Notes under the pieces: generated by a model
What the model was told of the DNA's origin: nothing
Database searches by the model: none
The model's input: the letters and a program-made list of their open reading frames with translations, nothing else
Shown here: in pieces, positions 1-9,646 of the stretch
How positions within the stretch are numbered: position 1 is the stretch's first letter
Layout of the letters: each line of letters starts with the position of its first letter
Made by a program: the position numbers and the translations under genes
Assembly: GCA_013823635.1 (NCBI GenBank)
Contig: PNML01000004.1
Coordinates: 1-64,000, forward strand
Reading direction: 5' to 3'
Length of the DNA: 64,000 nt
From: Polaromonas sp.
Lineage (GTDB): Bacteria > Pseudomonadota > Gammaproteobacteria > Burkholderiales > Burkholderiaceae_C

Positions 1-1
1 G

Positions 2-373
2 GGGCTGAACTGGGCCATGCAAAAGGTGCGCCGCACCGGCGGTGCCCGCGCCGGTGGCTTCGCCGGTGCCGCCACCGTGCTGGGCCAGTTGGACGGCACC
101 GAGCCGCTGACCAAGCAGCGCGTGGGCCTGAAGGCTCTGGAGCGCGTGCCCGTGCGCGAGCACACCGAGCTGACCGACCTGAACGGCGAGTTCATTGGCG
201 AGGTGACCAGCGGCCTGCTGGGCCCCACCATCAACCAGCCGGTGGCGATGGGCTTTGTGCCCCCCGCCTTGGCGGCCATCGGCACCCGCATCCACGCCGT
301 GGTGCGCGGCAAGCCCGTGCCCATGGAAGTGGTGACCATGCCCTTTGTGCCCACGCGCTACTACCGTGGCTGA
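2..373 (+). CDS. gcvT: Glycine cleavage system T protein (aminomethyltransferase), C-terminal part
   Basis: Only the last 123 codons are present; the gene runs off the left edge and reads in frame from base 2. T protein transfers the methylene carbon from aminomethyl-lipoyl H protein to tetrahydrofolate and releases ammonia. The visible part is the C-terminal barrel domain, with the family-typical stretch GEVTSGLLGPTINQPVAMGF and an ending in VTMPFVPTRYYRG. It lies directly upstream of gcvH and gcvP in the usual T-H-P order. The catalytic N-terminal folate domain, the promoter and any glycine riboswitch lie outside the window and cannot be judged. Confidence 0.96.
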   Translation, partial: GLNWAMQKVRRTGGARAGGFAGAATVLGQLDGTEPLTKQRVGLKALERVPVREHTELTDLNGEFIGEVTSGLLGPTINQPVAMGFVPPALAAIGTRIHAVVRGKPVPMEVVTMPFVPTRYYRG

Positions 374-436
374 TTTTTAAAGCTTTTTTGGCACCCAGCG
401 CTTTTATTGATTGAACTGTTAGCTCTTATTTTTTAT
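374..436. repeat. Degenerate AT-rich interspersed repeat, copy 1 (gcvT-gcvH gap)
   Basis: This AT-rich spacer follows the gcvT stop directly. On the minus strand it reads AATAAAAGCGCTGGGTGCC followed by an A-run, which resembles the other AT-rich patches listed here (a core like AATAAGCGCTAGAGGCCAAA, next to an ATAGCT-like element). It holds no ORF and widens the gap inside an otherwise tight gcv operon. The family assignment rests on by-eye comparison of the copies in this window. Confidence 0.5.
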
Positions 437-447
437 TGGAGAACCCC

Positions 448-813
448 ATGACCCTCAAGTACACCCCCGACCACGAATGGCTGAGCATTGACGGCGACAT
501 CGCCACCGTGGGCATCACCCACCACGCGCAGGACGCGCTGGGCGACGTGGTGTTTGTCGATCTGCCCGCCGTGGGCACCACCTTGGCCCAGAAAGACGTG
601 GCCGGTGTGGTCGAGTCCGTCAAGGCCGCCGCCGACGTGTACATGCCCGTCACCGGCGAAGTGATTGAAGTGAACGAAGACCTGCGCAACGACCCCGCGC
701 TGGCCAACACCGACCCACTGGGCGCGGGCTGGTTCTTCAAGGTCAAGCTGAGCAACCCCGCTGAGCTGGCCGAGCTGCTGGACGAAACCGCCTACGCCGC
801 CCTGGCCGCCTGA
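448..813 (+). CDS. gcvH: Glycine cleavage system H protein
   Basis: This 121-residue lipoyl carrier shuttles the aminomethyl group from P protein to T protein. The lipoylation site is Lys59 in [18 protein letters not shown], and the N-terminus ([10 protein letters not shown]) is typical of the family. The ATG at 448 is preferred over the upstream TTG at 436 because GGAG lies just upstream of it and it gives the normal family length. It sits between gcvT and gcvP; the gap to gcvP is 42 nt, so co-translation from one mRNA is likely. Confidence 0.98.
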   Translation: MTLKYTPDHEWLSIDGDIATVGITHHAQDALGDVVFVDLPAVGTTLAQKDVAGVVESVKAAADVYMPVTGEVIEVNEDLRNDPALANTDPLGAGWFFKVKLSNPAELAELLDETAYAALAA

Positions 814-855
814 GTTCAGCACCGCACCTTCCCCCTTTTAGCCAAGAGTCCGTCC

Positions 856-3780
856 ATGTCCCTGTCCAACGCCCTGCCCCTGGCCGAGCTGGAAAACCCC
901 AGTGAATTCATTGCCCGCCACATCGGTGTGAGCGAGGCCGACGAGGCCCACATGCTGTCCGTCATCGGCGAGGCTTCGCGCCGCGCGCTGATCGACAGCA
1001 TCGTGCCCCGCAGCATCTCCCGTACCCAGGGCATGGACCTGCCCGCCGCCGTGACCGAGGCCGCGGCGCTGGCCGAACTCAAGGCCCTGGCCAGCCAGAA
1101 CCAGCTGCTGCGCAGCCACATTGGGCAGGGCTATTACGGCACGCACACCCCAGGCGTCATCCTGCGCAACATCCTGGAAAACCCCGCCTGGTACACCGCC
1201 TACACGCCCTACCAGGCCGAAATTTCGCAGGGCCGCATGGAGGCGCTGGTCAACTTCCAGACCATGGTCACCGACCTGACGGGCATGGACATGGCCAACG
1301 CGTCCATGCTGGACGAAGCCACCGCCGCCGCCGAGGCCATGACGCTGGCCAAGCGCTCGGTCAAGGCCAAGGGCAACGTGTTTGTGGTCAGCGGCGATGT
1401 GCACCCGCAAACGCTGGAGGTCATTCAGACCCGCGCTGCGCCGCTGGGGCTGACGGTCAAGGTGGTGCGCTCGGCTGACGAGTGGACCGCCGCCATTGGC
1501 CAGGACGACTACTTTGCCGCCCTCAACCAGTACCCCGGCTCCAGCGGCTGGCTGGCCGACTGGCAGCTCAGCGCCGATGTCATCCACAGCAAGCAGGCCG
1601 CCTTTGTGCTGGCCGCCGACCTGCTGGCCCTGACCCTGCTCAAAGCCCCAGGAGACATGGGTGCCGACATCGTGGTAGGCACCACCCAGCGCTTTGGCAT
1701 GCCCATGGGCGCGGGTGGCCCGCACGCGGCCTTCATGGCCTGCCGCGACGAGTTCAAGCGCTCGCTGCCTGGCCGCCTGGTGGGCGTGAGCGTGGATGCC
1801 CACGGCAACCCCGCCTACCGCCTGGCGCTGCAAACGCGCGAGCAACACATTCGCCGCGAAAAAGCCACCAGCAACATCTGCACCGCGCAGGTGTTGCCCG
1901 CCGTGGTGGCCAGCATGTACGCCGTGTACCACGGTCCGGCAGGCCTCACGCGCATCGCCCAACGCGTGGCCAGCCACACCGCCGTGCTGGCCCAGGGCCT
2001 GAAGACCGTGGGTGCCACGCTGCTGCACCACACCGCCTTTGACACCCTGACCGTGGACACCGGCAGCGCCACCGCCGCCCAGGCCCTGCGCGAGCGCGCC
2101 GTGGCCCAGGGCTTCAACCTGCGGGCCTTCGGTGGCGGGCGGGCGGCTTACGTGGGCATCAGCCTGGACGAAACCACCACCCGCGCCGACGTGGTGCAGC
2201 TGGTGGCCTTGTTCACACCCGCAGGCCAAACAGCCCCCACCGAGGCCACGCTGTACGCCCAGGCCGAGGCGGGCATCGCCACGCTCATCCCGGCCTCGCT
2301 GCGCCGCACCCGTGCTTTTTTGACGCACCCGGTCTTCAACAGCCACCACTCCGAAACCGGCATGCTGCGCTACATCCGCCTGCTGAGCGACAAAGACCTG
2401 GCGCTGGACCGCAGCATGATCCCGCTGGGCAGCTGCACCATGAAGCTCAACGCCACGGCCGAGATGATCCCCATCACTTGGCCCGAGTTCGCCAACGTGC
2501 ACCCCTTTGCCCCGGCCGACCAGCGGCGCGGCTACCAGCAACTGGACGAACAACTGCGCGCCTGGCTGTGCCAGGCCACGGGCTACGCCGGCATCAGCCT
2601 GCAACCCAACGCGGGCAGCCAAGGCGAATACGCGGGCTTGCTGGTCATCCAGGCCTACCACCGGGCACGGGGTGAAGGCCACCGCCACATTTGCCTGATT
2701 CCCAGCAGCGCCCACGGCACCAACCCCGCCAGCGCGCAAATGGTGGGCATGACCGTGGTCGTCACCAAGTGCGACGCGCAAGGCAACGTGGACATGGCCG
2801 ACCTGCAGGCCAAGTGCGAGCAGCACAGCGCCCACCTGGCCGCCGTGATGATCACCTACCCCAGCACGCACGGCGTGTTCGAGACCTCGGTCAAAGAGCT
2901 GTGTGCGCTGGTCCACAGCCACGGTGGCCGCGTGTACGTGGACGGCGCCAACATGAACGCCCTGGTGGGCGTGGCCGCGCCCGGCGAGTTAGGCGGCGAC
3001 GTGAGCCACCTGAACCTGCACAAAACCTTCTGCATCCCCCACGGCGGTGGCGGCCCCGGTGTCGGCCCCGTGTGCGTGGTCGAAGACCTGGTGCCCTTCC
3101 TGCCCGGCCATGCGTCGTCGGGCATGGCGTGCAACGGTGTGGGTGCCGTGTCAGCAGCCCCCTTGGGCAACGCGGCCGTGCTGCCCATCAGCTGGATGTA
3201 CATCCGCATGATGGGGGCCGATGGCCTGAAACACGCCACCGAAACGGCCATCCTGAGCGCCAACTACATCAGCAAACGCCTGGCCGAGCACTACCCCACG
3301 CTGTACGCCAGCGCCAACGGCCATGTGGCGCACGAATGCATCCTGGACCTGCGGCAACTGAAAGACACCAGCGGCGTCATGGCCGAGGACGTGGCCAAGC
3401 GGCTGATGGACTATGGCTTTCACGCGCCCACGCTGAGCTTCCCCGTGCCCAACACGCTGATGGTGGAACCCACCGAGAGCGAGACGCTGGGTGAGCTGGA
3501 CCGCTTCATCGACGCCATGATCGCCATCCGCGAAGAAATCCGCCGCATTGAGGCAGGCGTTTGGCCGCAGGACAACAACCCCCTGAAGCACGCCCCTCAC
3601 ACCGCCGCCAGCCTGCTGGGTGCCGAGTGGGACCGCCCCTATGCGCGCGAGCTGGGTGCCTTCCCGCTGGCCAGCCTGAAGGCCGTGAAGTACTGGCCGC
3701 CCGTGGGCCGGGTGGACAACGTGTACGGCGACCGCAACCTGTTCTGCAGCTGCCTGCCTGTGGGCGAATACACACCATGA
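856..3780 (+). CDS. gcvP: Glycine dehydrogenase (decarboxylating), P protein
   Basis: This 974-residue single-chain P protein decarboxylates glycine using pyridoxal phosphate and loads the remaining aminomethyl group onto lipoylated GcvH. Two homologous halves are visible. The N-terminal half contains the FIARHIG start and the [11 protein letters not shown] region. The C-terminal half contains the PLP lysine at about residue 723 in [17 protein letters not shown]. Length is normal for proteobacterial GcvP and no frameshift is seen. Its TGA overlaps the ATG of the threonine aldolase (ATGA), which suggests translational coupling of glycine cleavage to threonine breakdown. Confidence 0.98.
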   Translation: MSLSNALPLAELENPSEFIARHIGVSEADEAHMLSVIGEASRRALIDSIVPRSISRTQGMDLPAAVTEAAALAELKALASQNQLLRSHIGQGYYGTHTPGVILRNILENPAWYTAYTPYQAEISQGRMEALVNFQTMVTDLTGMDMANASMLDEATAAAEAMTLAKRSVKAKGNVFVVSGDVHPQTLEVIQTRAAPLGLTVKVVRSADEWTAAIGQDDYFAALNQYPGSSGWLADWQLSADVIHSKQAAFVLAADLLALTLLKAPGDMGADIVVGTTQRFGMPMGAGGPHAAFMACRDEFKRSLPGRLVGVSVDAHGNPAYRLALQTREQHIRREKATSNICTAQVLPAVVASMYAVYHGPAGLTRIAQRVASHTAVLAQGLKTVGATLLHHTAFDTLTVDTGSATAAQALRERAVAQGFNLRAFGGGRAAYVGISLDETTTRADVVQLVALFTPAGQTAPTEATLYAQAEAGIATLIPASLRRTRAFLTHPVFNSHHSETGMLRYIRLLSDKDLALDRSMIPLGSCTMKLNATAEMIPITWPEFANVHPFAPADQRRGYQQLDEQLRAWLCQATGYAGISLQPNAGSQGEYAGLLVIQAYHRARGEGHRHICLIPSSAHGTNPASAQMVGMTVVVTKCDAQGNVDMADLQAKCEQHSAHLAAVMITYPSTHGVFETSVKELCALVHSHGGRVYVDGANMNALVGVAAPGELGGDVSHLNLHKTFCIPHGGGGPGVGPVCVVEDLVPFLPGHASSGMACNGVGAVSAAPLGNAAVLPISWMYIRMMGADGLKHATETAILSANYISKRLAEHYPTLYASANGHVAHECILDLRQLKDTSGVMAEDVAKRLMDYGFHAPTLSFPVPNTLMVEPTESETLGELDRFIDAMIAIREEIRRIEAGVWPQDNNPLKHAPHTAASLLGAEWDRPYARELGAFPLASLKAVKYWPPVGRVDNVYGDRNLFCSCLPVGEYTP

Positions 3781-4835
3781 CGCAGGACACCCGCCAGAAC
3801 TTTGCCAGCGACAACTACGCGGGCGCCTGCCCCGAGGCCATGCACTGGCTGGCTCAGGCCAACGCCAGCGGGCACGAGCCCGCCTACGGCGAGGACCGCT
3901 GGACGCAGCGCTCCACCGACATGCTGCGCCGCCTGTTCGACATCGACTGCGACGTGTACTTTGTGTTCAACGGCACGGCGGCCAACTCGCTGGCGCTGGC
4001 CTCGCTGTGCCAGAGCTACCACTCGGTCATCTGCAGCCCGGTGGCGCACATCGAAACCGATGAGTGCGGCGGGCCCGAGTTTTTCTCGAACGGCTCCAAG
4101 CTGCTGGTGGGTGAATCCACCTCCGACGCCGCGCGCCTGGGCAAGCTGACGCCAGACGCCATTGGCTCACTGGTGACCAAACGCCACGACATCCACTACC
4201 CCCGGCCCAAGGTGGTGTCCATCACCCAGGCCACCGAAATGGGCACGGTGTACAGCGTGGAAGAGGTGCGTGCCATCGCGTGGACGGCGCAGAAGCACCA
4301 CCTCAAGCTGCACATGGACGGCGCGCGCTTTGCCAACGCCGTGGCCCACCTGGGCTGCAGCCCGGCCGACATCACCTGGAAAGCCGGTGTCGATGTGCTG
4401 TGCTTCGGCGGCACCAAAAATGGCTTGCCCATTGGCGAGGCCGTGGTGTTTTTCGACCGCAAGATGTCCGAAGACTTCGCCTGGCGGGTGAAGCAGGCCG
4501 GTCAGCTGGCCTCCAAAATGCGCTTCATCTCAGCCCCCTGGGTGGGTCTGCTGGAAAACGACGTGTGGCTGCGCAACGCCGCACACGCCAACGCCATGGC
4601 CCAGCGCCTGTACCAGGGCATGTGTGCCCTGCCGGGGGTGCAGCCCACGCACGCCCCACAGGCCAACGGGGTGTTTGCCCAGCTGCCCCCCGCCGCCGTT
4701 CAGGCCCTGCACACGCGGGGCTGGAAGTTCTACCAGTTCATCGCCGGTGGTGGCTGCCGTTTCATGTGCGCCTGGGACACCCAGCCCGAATCGGTCGATG
4801 CCTTGCTGGCCGACATGCGCGACGTGCTGGCCTGA
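3777..4835 (+). CDS. ltaE: Low-specificity L-threonine aldolase
   Basis: This 352-residue fold-type I PLP enzyme cleaves L-threonine or allo-threonine to glycine and acetaldehyde. Supporting motifs are the N-terminal [14 protein letters not shown], the cofactor region DECGGPEFF, the MDGARFANA aspartate motif and the PLP lysine at about residue 214 in [13 protein letters not shown]. The ORF track extends upstream to 3561, but that part lies inside gcvP in another frame. The ATG at 3777 overlaps the gcvP stop by 4 nt and gives the right N-terminus. Its glycine product would feed directly into the cleavage system encoded just upstream. Confidence 0.93.
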   Translation: MTQDTRQNFASDNYAGACPEAMHWLAQANASGHEPAYGEDRWTQRSTDMLRRLFDIDCDVYFVFNGTAANSLALASLCQSYHSVICSPVAHIETDECGGPEFFSNGSKLLVGESTSDAARLGKLTPDAIGSLVTKRHDIHYPRPKVVSITQATEMGTVYSVEEVRAIAWTAQKHHLKLHMDGARFANAVAHLGCSPADITWKAGVDVLCFGGTKNGLPIGEAVVFFDRKMSEDFAWRVKQAGQLASKMRFISAPWVGLLENDVWLRNAAHANAMAQRLYQGMCALPGVQPTHAPQANGVFAQLPPAAVQALHTRGWKFYQFIAGGGCRFMCAWDTQPESVDALLADMRDVLA

Positions 4836-4898
4836 AGCCCACCGGACTGACGCTGCGGGCCTGCTGCCGCAGCACCTCACTCCCACTCGGAGACCGAC

Positions 4899-6290
4899 AT
4901 GGCCGTTTCGGCGTTTGACCTTTTCAAGGTGGGCATTGGCCCCAGCAGCTCGCACACCGTGGGCCCCATGCGGGCGGCGCGGCTGTTTGTGCTGGGCCTG
5001 CAACACAGCGGCGTGCTGGAGCAGACCACACGGCTGCACAGCGCGCTGTACGGGTCGCTCGGGGCCACGGGCAAGGGCCACGGGAGTGACAAGGCCGTCA
5101 TCCTGGGCCTGTGCGGTCACGAGCCCGACACGGTGGACATCGAAGGCATTGACGCGCTGCTGGCCGACATCCGCCAGCACCAACGCCTGGCCGTGCTGGG
5201 CCAGCACCCGCTGGACTGGCACGAAGCGCAGGATCTGGTGCTGCACCGGCGCGAGACCCTGCCGCTGCACGCCAATGGCATGCGGTTTCGGGCGCTGGAT
5301 GCCGCGGGACAGGTGCTGGCCGAGCGAACGTTTTACTCGGTGGGTGGGGGTTTTGTGGTCAGCGAAGAGGTGCTGGCCGATGGCTCGCGCCAGAAAACCA
5401 TCGCCCCCGACACCGACCAGCTGCCCGTGCCCTTTCACTCCGGGGCCGAGCTGCTGGCGCAGTGCCAGGCCCGGGGCTGGTCCATTGCGCAGGTCATGCA
5501 CGCCAACGAGGGCCACTGGCGCACGCCTGCCGAGGTGCGCGCCGGGTTGCTGCACCTCTGGGGTGTGATGCAGGCCTGCGTGCAGCGCGGCTGCCGCACC
5601 GACGGCACGCTGCCCGGCGGCTTCAAGGTCAAGCGGCGCGCGCCCCAGCTGTGGCGCGACCTGACCAGCCAGGCCGAAAAGGCACTGACCGACCCCCTGC
5701 AGGTGCTGGACTGGGTGAACCTGTACGCCCTGGCCGTGAACGAAGAAAACGCCGCCGGGGGCCGTGTGGTGACAGCACCCACCAACGGAGCGGCGGGCAT
5801 CGTGCCCGCCGTGCTGCACTACTACCGCCGGTTCGTGCCCGGTGCCACCGACGACGGCGTGGTCGATTTTTTGCTGACCGCTGCCGCCATTGGCCTGCTT
5901 TACAAGGAAAACGCCAGCATCAGCGGGGCCGAGGTGGGCTGCCAGGGCGAGGTGGGGGTGGCCTGCTCCACGGCCGCCGGGGCGCTGTGCGCGGTGATGG
6001 GCGGCACGCCCGCGCAGGTGGAAAACGCCGCCGAAATTGGCATGGAGCACCACCTGGGCCTGACCTGCGACCCGGTGGGTGGGCTGGTGCAGATTCCGTG
6101 CATCGAACGCAATGCCATTGCATCGGTCAAGGCCATCAACGCCGCGCGCATGGCGCTGCACGGCAACGGCACGCACCACGTCAGCCTGGACAAGGTCATC
6201 AAGACCATGCGCGAAACCGGGGCCGACATGAAAACCAAATACAAGGAAACCGCCCGTGGCGGCCTGGCCGTGAACATCGTGGAGTGCTGA
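4899..6290 (+). CDS. sdaA: L-serine ammonia-lyase (single-chain, iron-sulfur)
   Basis: This 463-residue enzyme deaminates L-serine to pyruvate with a [4Fe-4S] cluster rather than PLP. The N-terminal beta domain starts with [19 protein letters not shown] and the C-terminal alpha domain carries [15 protein letters not shown]. The likely cluster cysteines are in [10 protein letters not shown] and in [12 protein letters not shown]. Both domains are in one chain, as in Gram-negative SdaA/SdaB. It follows ltaE by 63 nt on the same strand, so this operon handles glycine, threonine and serine catabolism together. Confidence 0.96.
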   Translation: MAVSAFDLFKVGIGPSSSHTVGPMRAARLFVLGLQHSGVLEQTTRLHSALYGSLGATGKGHGSDKAVILGLCGHEPDTVDIEGIDALLADIRQHQRLAVLGQHPLDWHEAQDLVLHRRETLPLHANGMRFRALDAAGQVLAERTFYSVGGGFVVSEEVLADGSRQKTIAPDTDQLPVPFHSGAELLAQCQARGWSIAQVMHANEGHWRTPAEVRAGLLHLWGVMQACVQRGCRTDGTLPGGFKVKRRAPQLWRDLTSQAEKALTDPLQVLDWVNLYALAVNEENAAGGRVVTAPTNGAAGIVPAVLHYYRRFVPGATDDGVVDFLLTAAAIGLLYKENASISGAEVGCQGEVGVACSTAAGALCAVMGGTPAQVENAAEIGMEHHLGLTCDPVGGLVQIPCIERNAIASVKAINAARMALHGNGTHHVSLDKVIKTMRETGADMKTKYKETARGGLAVNIVEC

Positions 6291-6295
6291 GCGCC

Positions 6296-6673
6296 ATGAA
6301 CACAGCCCTGAACCACTGGCTGGAGTTCGATGCCAGCGAGTCGGACGACGGTGTGCTGACGCTGGAGGCCATGGCCAGCGTGGCCCCGCGCGACCTGCCC
6401 CTTGCCTGGGCCGCGGTGCAGGAGGCCTTGGCCAGGGCTCACCGCACCGCCGACTGTCCGCCCACCCCGCTGGAGCTGGGCGGGGAGTGGGACATGCTGT
6501 TGCAGGTGCAATCCGATGACGCACCGCCCCTCACGCTGGCCTGGGAAGCCACTGTCCAGGGGGCCGATGCGCCCCAGGCAGACCCGTCGGTGCGTTGGGT
6601 CACGCTCACCCTCACCGTGGTGACCAGGGAGTCTCTGGGTGGTCTGATGCAGGAGCGCCTACTGAACGACTGA
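6296..6673 (+). CDS. Small conserved-looking protein of unknown function at the end of the serine operon
   Basis: This is a 125-residue acidic soluble protein beginning MNTALNHWLEFDASESDDG. The ORF track starts at 5462, but upstream of 6296 that frame is the shadow of sdaA. The ATG at 6296 is 5 nt after the sdaA stop and fits tight operon spacing. I do not recognise a family: there is no signal peptide, membrane segment, cysteine motif or obvious nucleotide-binding site. The composition (regular WxxL spacing and an alternating hydrophobic VTLTLTVV strand near the C-terminus) suggests a small alpha/beta fold. Coding status is supported by its position and codon usage like its neighbours. Confidence 0.7.
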   Translation: MNTALNHWLEFDASESDDGVLTLEAMASVAPRDLPLAWAAVQEALARAHRTADCPPTPLELGGEWDMLLQVQSDDAPPLTLAWEATVQGADAPQADPSVRWVTLTLTVVTRESLGGLMQERLLND

Positions 6674-6685
6674 TGGGGCGCCCCA
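6674..6685. other. Perfect 12-bp GC palindrome between convergent genes
   Basis: TGGGGCGCCCCA lies directly after the stop of the 6296-6673 gene and 26 bp before the end of the convergent chemoreceptor gene. It could form a short hairpin at either transcript's end, but there is no T-run, so a terminator role is only a guess. Confidence 0.3.
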
Positions 6686-6711
6686 CCAGGCCGGGTGCGG
6701 TCTGACGGGCC

Positions 6712-8322
6712 TCAAACCACCTTGAAGTTGCTGATTTCAGCCTGAAGCAGTTCGGCCTGGTGTTGCAGGGCTGACGCGGCAGCGGCGGTCTCTTCGACCA
6801 GTGCCGCGTTTTGCTGGGTGGTGCGGTCCAGGTCCTGGATGGACCGGTCCACTTGCTCCACGCCCAGCGCCTGCTCTCTGGATGCGGTGGAAATTTCACT
6901 CAGGAAGGTGTTGATCTGCCGCGCGTTGGCCACCAGTTCGGTCATGGTGCTGCCCGCCTGCTTGACCACGAGGGTGCCGGTGCCTATCTGGTTGACGCTG
7001 GCCGAAATCAGCTCTTTGATTTCGCGTGCCGCACCGGCACTGCGCTGCGCCAGCTGACGCACTTCGCTGGCCACCACGGCAAAGCCCCGCCCAGCCTCAC
7101 CCGCCCGGGCCGCCTCGACAGCGGCGTTGAGCGCCAGGATGTTGGTCTGAAAGGCAATGCCGTCAATCACGCCGATGATGTCGTTGATTTTGGTGGAGGA
7201 CGCGTGGATGTCTTCCATGGTCCGGACCACGTTGTCGATCACCTCGCCCCCTCGCACGGCCACCGCTGCGTTGTCGGCCGCAAAACGCGCCGCCGTCTCG
7301 GTGGTGTTGGCCGTGTTGAGCACGGTGGAGCTGATTTGCTCCATGACGGAGGCCTGCTCCTCCAGGGTGGCCGCCGTGGCCTCGGTGCGCGACGACAGAT
7401 CGGTGCTCGCGGACGATATTTCGCTGCTCGCCGTGTGCAGCTCGGCGGCCCCGTGGCGCACCCGCTTGATCAATGCATGCAGTGAGGCGTACACATGGTG
7501 CAGGTCGCTGATCAGGTGGGCCGGCTCGTCGCGCCCCCAGGGATTGGCCGGTGGGTGGCGCAGGTCGCCCTCTGCCATTTCCTTCAGGTGACGCCTCACC
7601 AGTTGCAAGCCACCTTGGTTCACCCGGAAGAAGCCCACAAAAAAATACAGCGGCACCAGCAGACTCGCCCCGATGACGCTCACCGACAACATCAACCGTT
7701 GCCGGGTGCCCGCCTGCAGGTCATCGATGTAGATGCCCGACCCCACCACCCAGCCCCAGGGCTCAAAACCCATGACGTAGGACAGCTTGGCCACCGGCTC
7801 GGGGCTGCCGGGCTTGGGCCACATGTAGGGCACGAAGCCCTGGCGATTGCGCCGCACCTCGTCCACAAAGCCCTGGAACAACGCAAACCCATTGGGGTCT
7901 TTGATGCCCGAGGCATCCTGCCCGTTCAACGCTGCGTTGATCGGGTGCATGACCACCTTGGGCGCCATGTCGTTGATCCAGAAATATTCCTGCTGGTCGT
8001 AGCGCATCTGGGCCACGGCCTGTTTGGCCATGTCCTGTGCCTCGTCGCGGCTGACTTTTCCGCTGGCCTCAAGCCCATGCGCCCACACCAGCACACTGTG
8101 CGCCACCTCCACATGCTGGCGCGTGGCGTTCTTGCGGTCTTGCAAGGCCTGCTGGGTCTGGCCCAACAGGAGCCAGGCAACGGCCGCCAGCATGGGCACC
8201 AGAAAAGCCAGCGAAATCAGCCAGGCTTTGGCACCGAAATGGAGGTTGCGCATCAGCACCACCCCCGGGGTCCAGATGCCATGTGCGTCGTATGCGGAGT
8301 GGTGGGTGGGTGTGCTGCTCAT
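6712..8322 (-). CDS. Methyl-accepting chemotaxis protein with a single-Cache sensor domain
   Basis: This 536-residue inner-membrane chemoreceptor has a first TM helix at about residues 32-52 and a periplasmic single-Cache (sCache_2-like) domain with [16 protein letters not shown] and [15 protein letters not shown] second TM helix lies around residues 210-232, followed by a HAMP-like region and a signalling domain with the hairpin tip [20 protein letters not shown]. These Cache domains commonly bind small organic acids, but the ligand is not readable from sequence. The C-terminus ends EISNFKVV, with no CheR-tethering pentapeptide. No che genes are nearby, so it is a stand-alone receptor gene. 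A later start at residue 24 (MRNLHFGAK) is possible. Confidence 0.95.
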   Translation of the reverse strand: MSSTPTHHSAYDAHGIWTPGVVLMRNLHFGAKAWLISLAFLVPMLAAVAWLLLGQTQQALQDRKNATRQHVEVAHSVLVWAHGLEASGKVSRDEAQDMAKQAVAQMRYDQQEYFWINDMAPKVVMHPINAALNGQDASGIKDPNGFALFQGFVDEVRRNRQGFVPYMWPKPGSPEPVAKLSYVMGFEPWGWVVGSGIYIDDLQAGTRQRLMLSVSVIGASLLVPLYFFVGFFRVNQGGLQLVRRHLKEMAEGDLRHPPANPWGRDEPAHLISDLHHVYASLHALIKRVRHGAAELHTASSEISSASTDLSSRTEATAATLEEQASVMEQISSTVLNTANTTETAARFAADNAAVAVRGGEVIDNVVRTMEDIHASSTKINDIIGVIDGIAFQTNILALNAAVEAARAGEAGRGFAVVASEVRQLAQRSAGAAREIKELISASVNQIGTGTLVVKQAGSTMTELVANARQINTFLSEISTASREQALGVEQVDRSIQDLDRTTQQNAALVEETAAAASALQHQAELLQAEISNFKVV

Positions 8323-8404
8323 GTCTCGGAATGGTTTTGTGATCAGCTCTCCATACTACCCAGAACAAACCCAGGGTTTACTCGGGTATGGCGCCAGCGC
8401 CACG

Positions 8405-9043
8405 TCACCAATCCGACACATTGATCCCCGTCAAACCCCTTGGCAATTCGTGCATGGCCACCACCACCAAGCGGTGCGACAGCGCCTGACAGGCGTGGAG
8501 CACCGCCATGACATGGTCGATGGAGCGCCTGTCCAGCGCGGCCAGGGGGTCGTCCAGCAAGGTCAGCGGCGCACCGGCGGCAAACGCGGCCGCCAGCCTG
8601 AGCTTGCGCAGGGTGCCGGTGGACAGGGCATACAGGGGCTTGTCCAGGTGGTGTGGCAGATCCAACGCCTCCAGGTGGGCCTGCAACACCTCATCCTGCC
8701 AAGTGCCATGGCGCTGCCGGTGCCAGGCCAGGTAGTCGCGGGCAGGCAACGCCCGGTGGGCGTCGGACTGGGGGTCGCACCAGAACACCTGGGCCTGATA
8801 GGCCAGGCGGTGGTCTCGGACAGACACACCGCACAGCACCAAGTCACCCTGCTGCGGCAAGAGTTCTGCCGCCAACAGGCGCAGCAGCGTGGACTTGCCC
8901 GCGCCCTCCTCGCCGTGTACCACTGTCAGGCCCGGCATCAGCCCAGCCGACCGCCCCTGCCAGTGGGGTCCACCGGGCCTGGTGAACCCGATGTCACGCA
9001 ACCAAAGCAGGGGTTCGCGGTCGGCAGAATCCATGACATTCAT
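8405..9043 (-). CDS. ABC-transporter-type ATP-binding protein without a partner gene
   Basis: This 212-residue single nucleotide-binding domain has a Walker A GEEGAGKSTLL, a signature-like LSTGTLRKL, a Walker B LTLLDDP and a His switch in VVVAMHE. The signature reads LSTGT rather than LSGGQ, as in CcmA-like and some short export ATPases. No permease or binding protein lies next to it, so substrate and direction are unknown. The start is ATG 9043 or ATG 9034; the first lies inside an AT-rich repeat remnant. The C-terminus is short and ends soon after the His switch. The gene is downstream of aroQ on the same strand with a 42-nt gap. Confidence 0.85.
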   Translation of the reverse strand: MNVMDSADREPLLWLRDIGFTRPGGPHWQGRSAGLMPGLTVVHGEEGAGKSTLLRLLAAELLPQQGDLVLCGVSVRDHRLAYQAQVFWCDPQSDAHRALPARDYLAWHRQRHGTWQDEVLQAHLEALDLPHHLDKPLYALSTGTLRKLRLAAAFAAGAPLTLLDDPLAALDRRSIDHVMAVLHACQALSHRLVVVAMHELPRGLTGINVSDW

Positions 9044-9095
9044 AGCAAACTATTCATACAAATAAAGCGATAGATGACATTTTCATTAATATTTC
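9036..9095. repeat. Degenerate AT-rich interspersed repeat, copy 2 (aroQ-ABC junction)
   Basis: The stretch CATAGCAAACTATTCATACA followed by AATAAAGCGATAGATGACAT matches the family layout (an ATAGC element, a pair of short GCGC/AATAAGCG elements, then AGAGGCCA-like). Base composition drops sharply against its GC-rich neighbours. The copy spans the junction, so the aroQ stop codon and the first possible start codon of the ABC ATPase both lie within it. Confidence 0.55.
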
Positions 9096-9541
9096 TCCAC
9101 CATGCCCGCCAGGGCAGCCACCGCCAGCGGATACCCCTGTACACCAAAGCCACACATCACCGCCTTGGCCACCGCCGAAATGTGGCTGTGGTGGCGAAAA
9201 GTCTCACGCGCAAAGACATTGCTGATGTGCAACTCAATGCAGGTGATGCCCGTGCCCTTGATGGCGTCGTGCAAAGCCACGCTGGTGTGGGTGTAGGCAC
9301 CGGCGTTGATGATCAAGCCCGCCAACTCGCCTTTGGCATGCAGTCGCCCGGCCTCGTGTATCCAATCCACGAGCACGCCCTCGTGGTTGGTCTGGCGGAA
9401 GTCCAGGGCCAAGCCATGCTCGGCGCAGGCCTGGGCACACAGTTGCTCGAGGTCGGCCAGGGTGGTGGCGCCGTACACGGCGGGTTCACGCGTGCCCAGC
9501 AGGTTGAGGTTGGGGCCGTTGAGGATGAAGGCGGTTTTCAT
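9086..9541 (-). CDS. aroQ: 3-dehydroquinate dehydratase, type II
   Basis: This 151-residue enzyme of the shikimate pathway converts 3-dehydroquinate to 3-dehydroshikimate. Type II motifs are visible: FILNGPNLNLLGTREP at the N-terminus (including the flexible-loop region), the catalytic His region INAGAYTHTSVALHDA and the substrate-binding HISNVFARETFRHHS. Length is normal for the dodecameric type II family. The last codons and the stop fall in an AT-rich repeat remnant, so the C-terminal residues after the GMVEKY end may be lineage-specific. It is divergent from the DMT transporter gene. Confidence 0.97.
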   Translation of the reverse strand: MKTAFILNGPNLNLLGTREPAVYGATTLADLEQLCAQACAEHGLALDFRQTNHEGVLVDWIHEAGRLHAKGELAGLIINAGAYTHTSVALHDAIKGTGITCIELHISNVFARETFRHHSHISAVAKAVMCGFGVQGYPLAVAALAGMVEKY

Positions 9542-9646
9542 GTGGGGCAGAGTGGGTGGTTGGACAAGCGCTTTCAGCTTTCATTATCCGTGGCCGCTGT
9601 CACCCACCCATCAGTGGGGCGCCCGCCCCGTGGGCACAATGCAGGG

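Noticed and set aside
838-2922. 694-residue minus-strand ORF over gcvP
   Set aside because: It is a shadow of gcvP. Its composition (Gly/His/Val/Ala) and lack of motifs argue against coding.
4530-6524. 664-residue minus-strand ORF over ltaE and sdaA
   Set aside because: It is antisense to two clear enzymes, has no recognisable domain and no ribosome-binding site.
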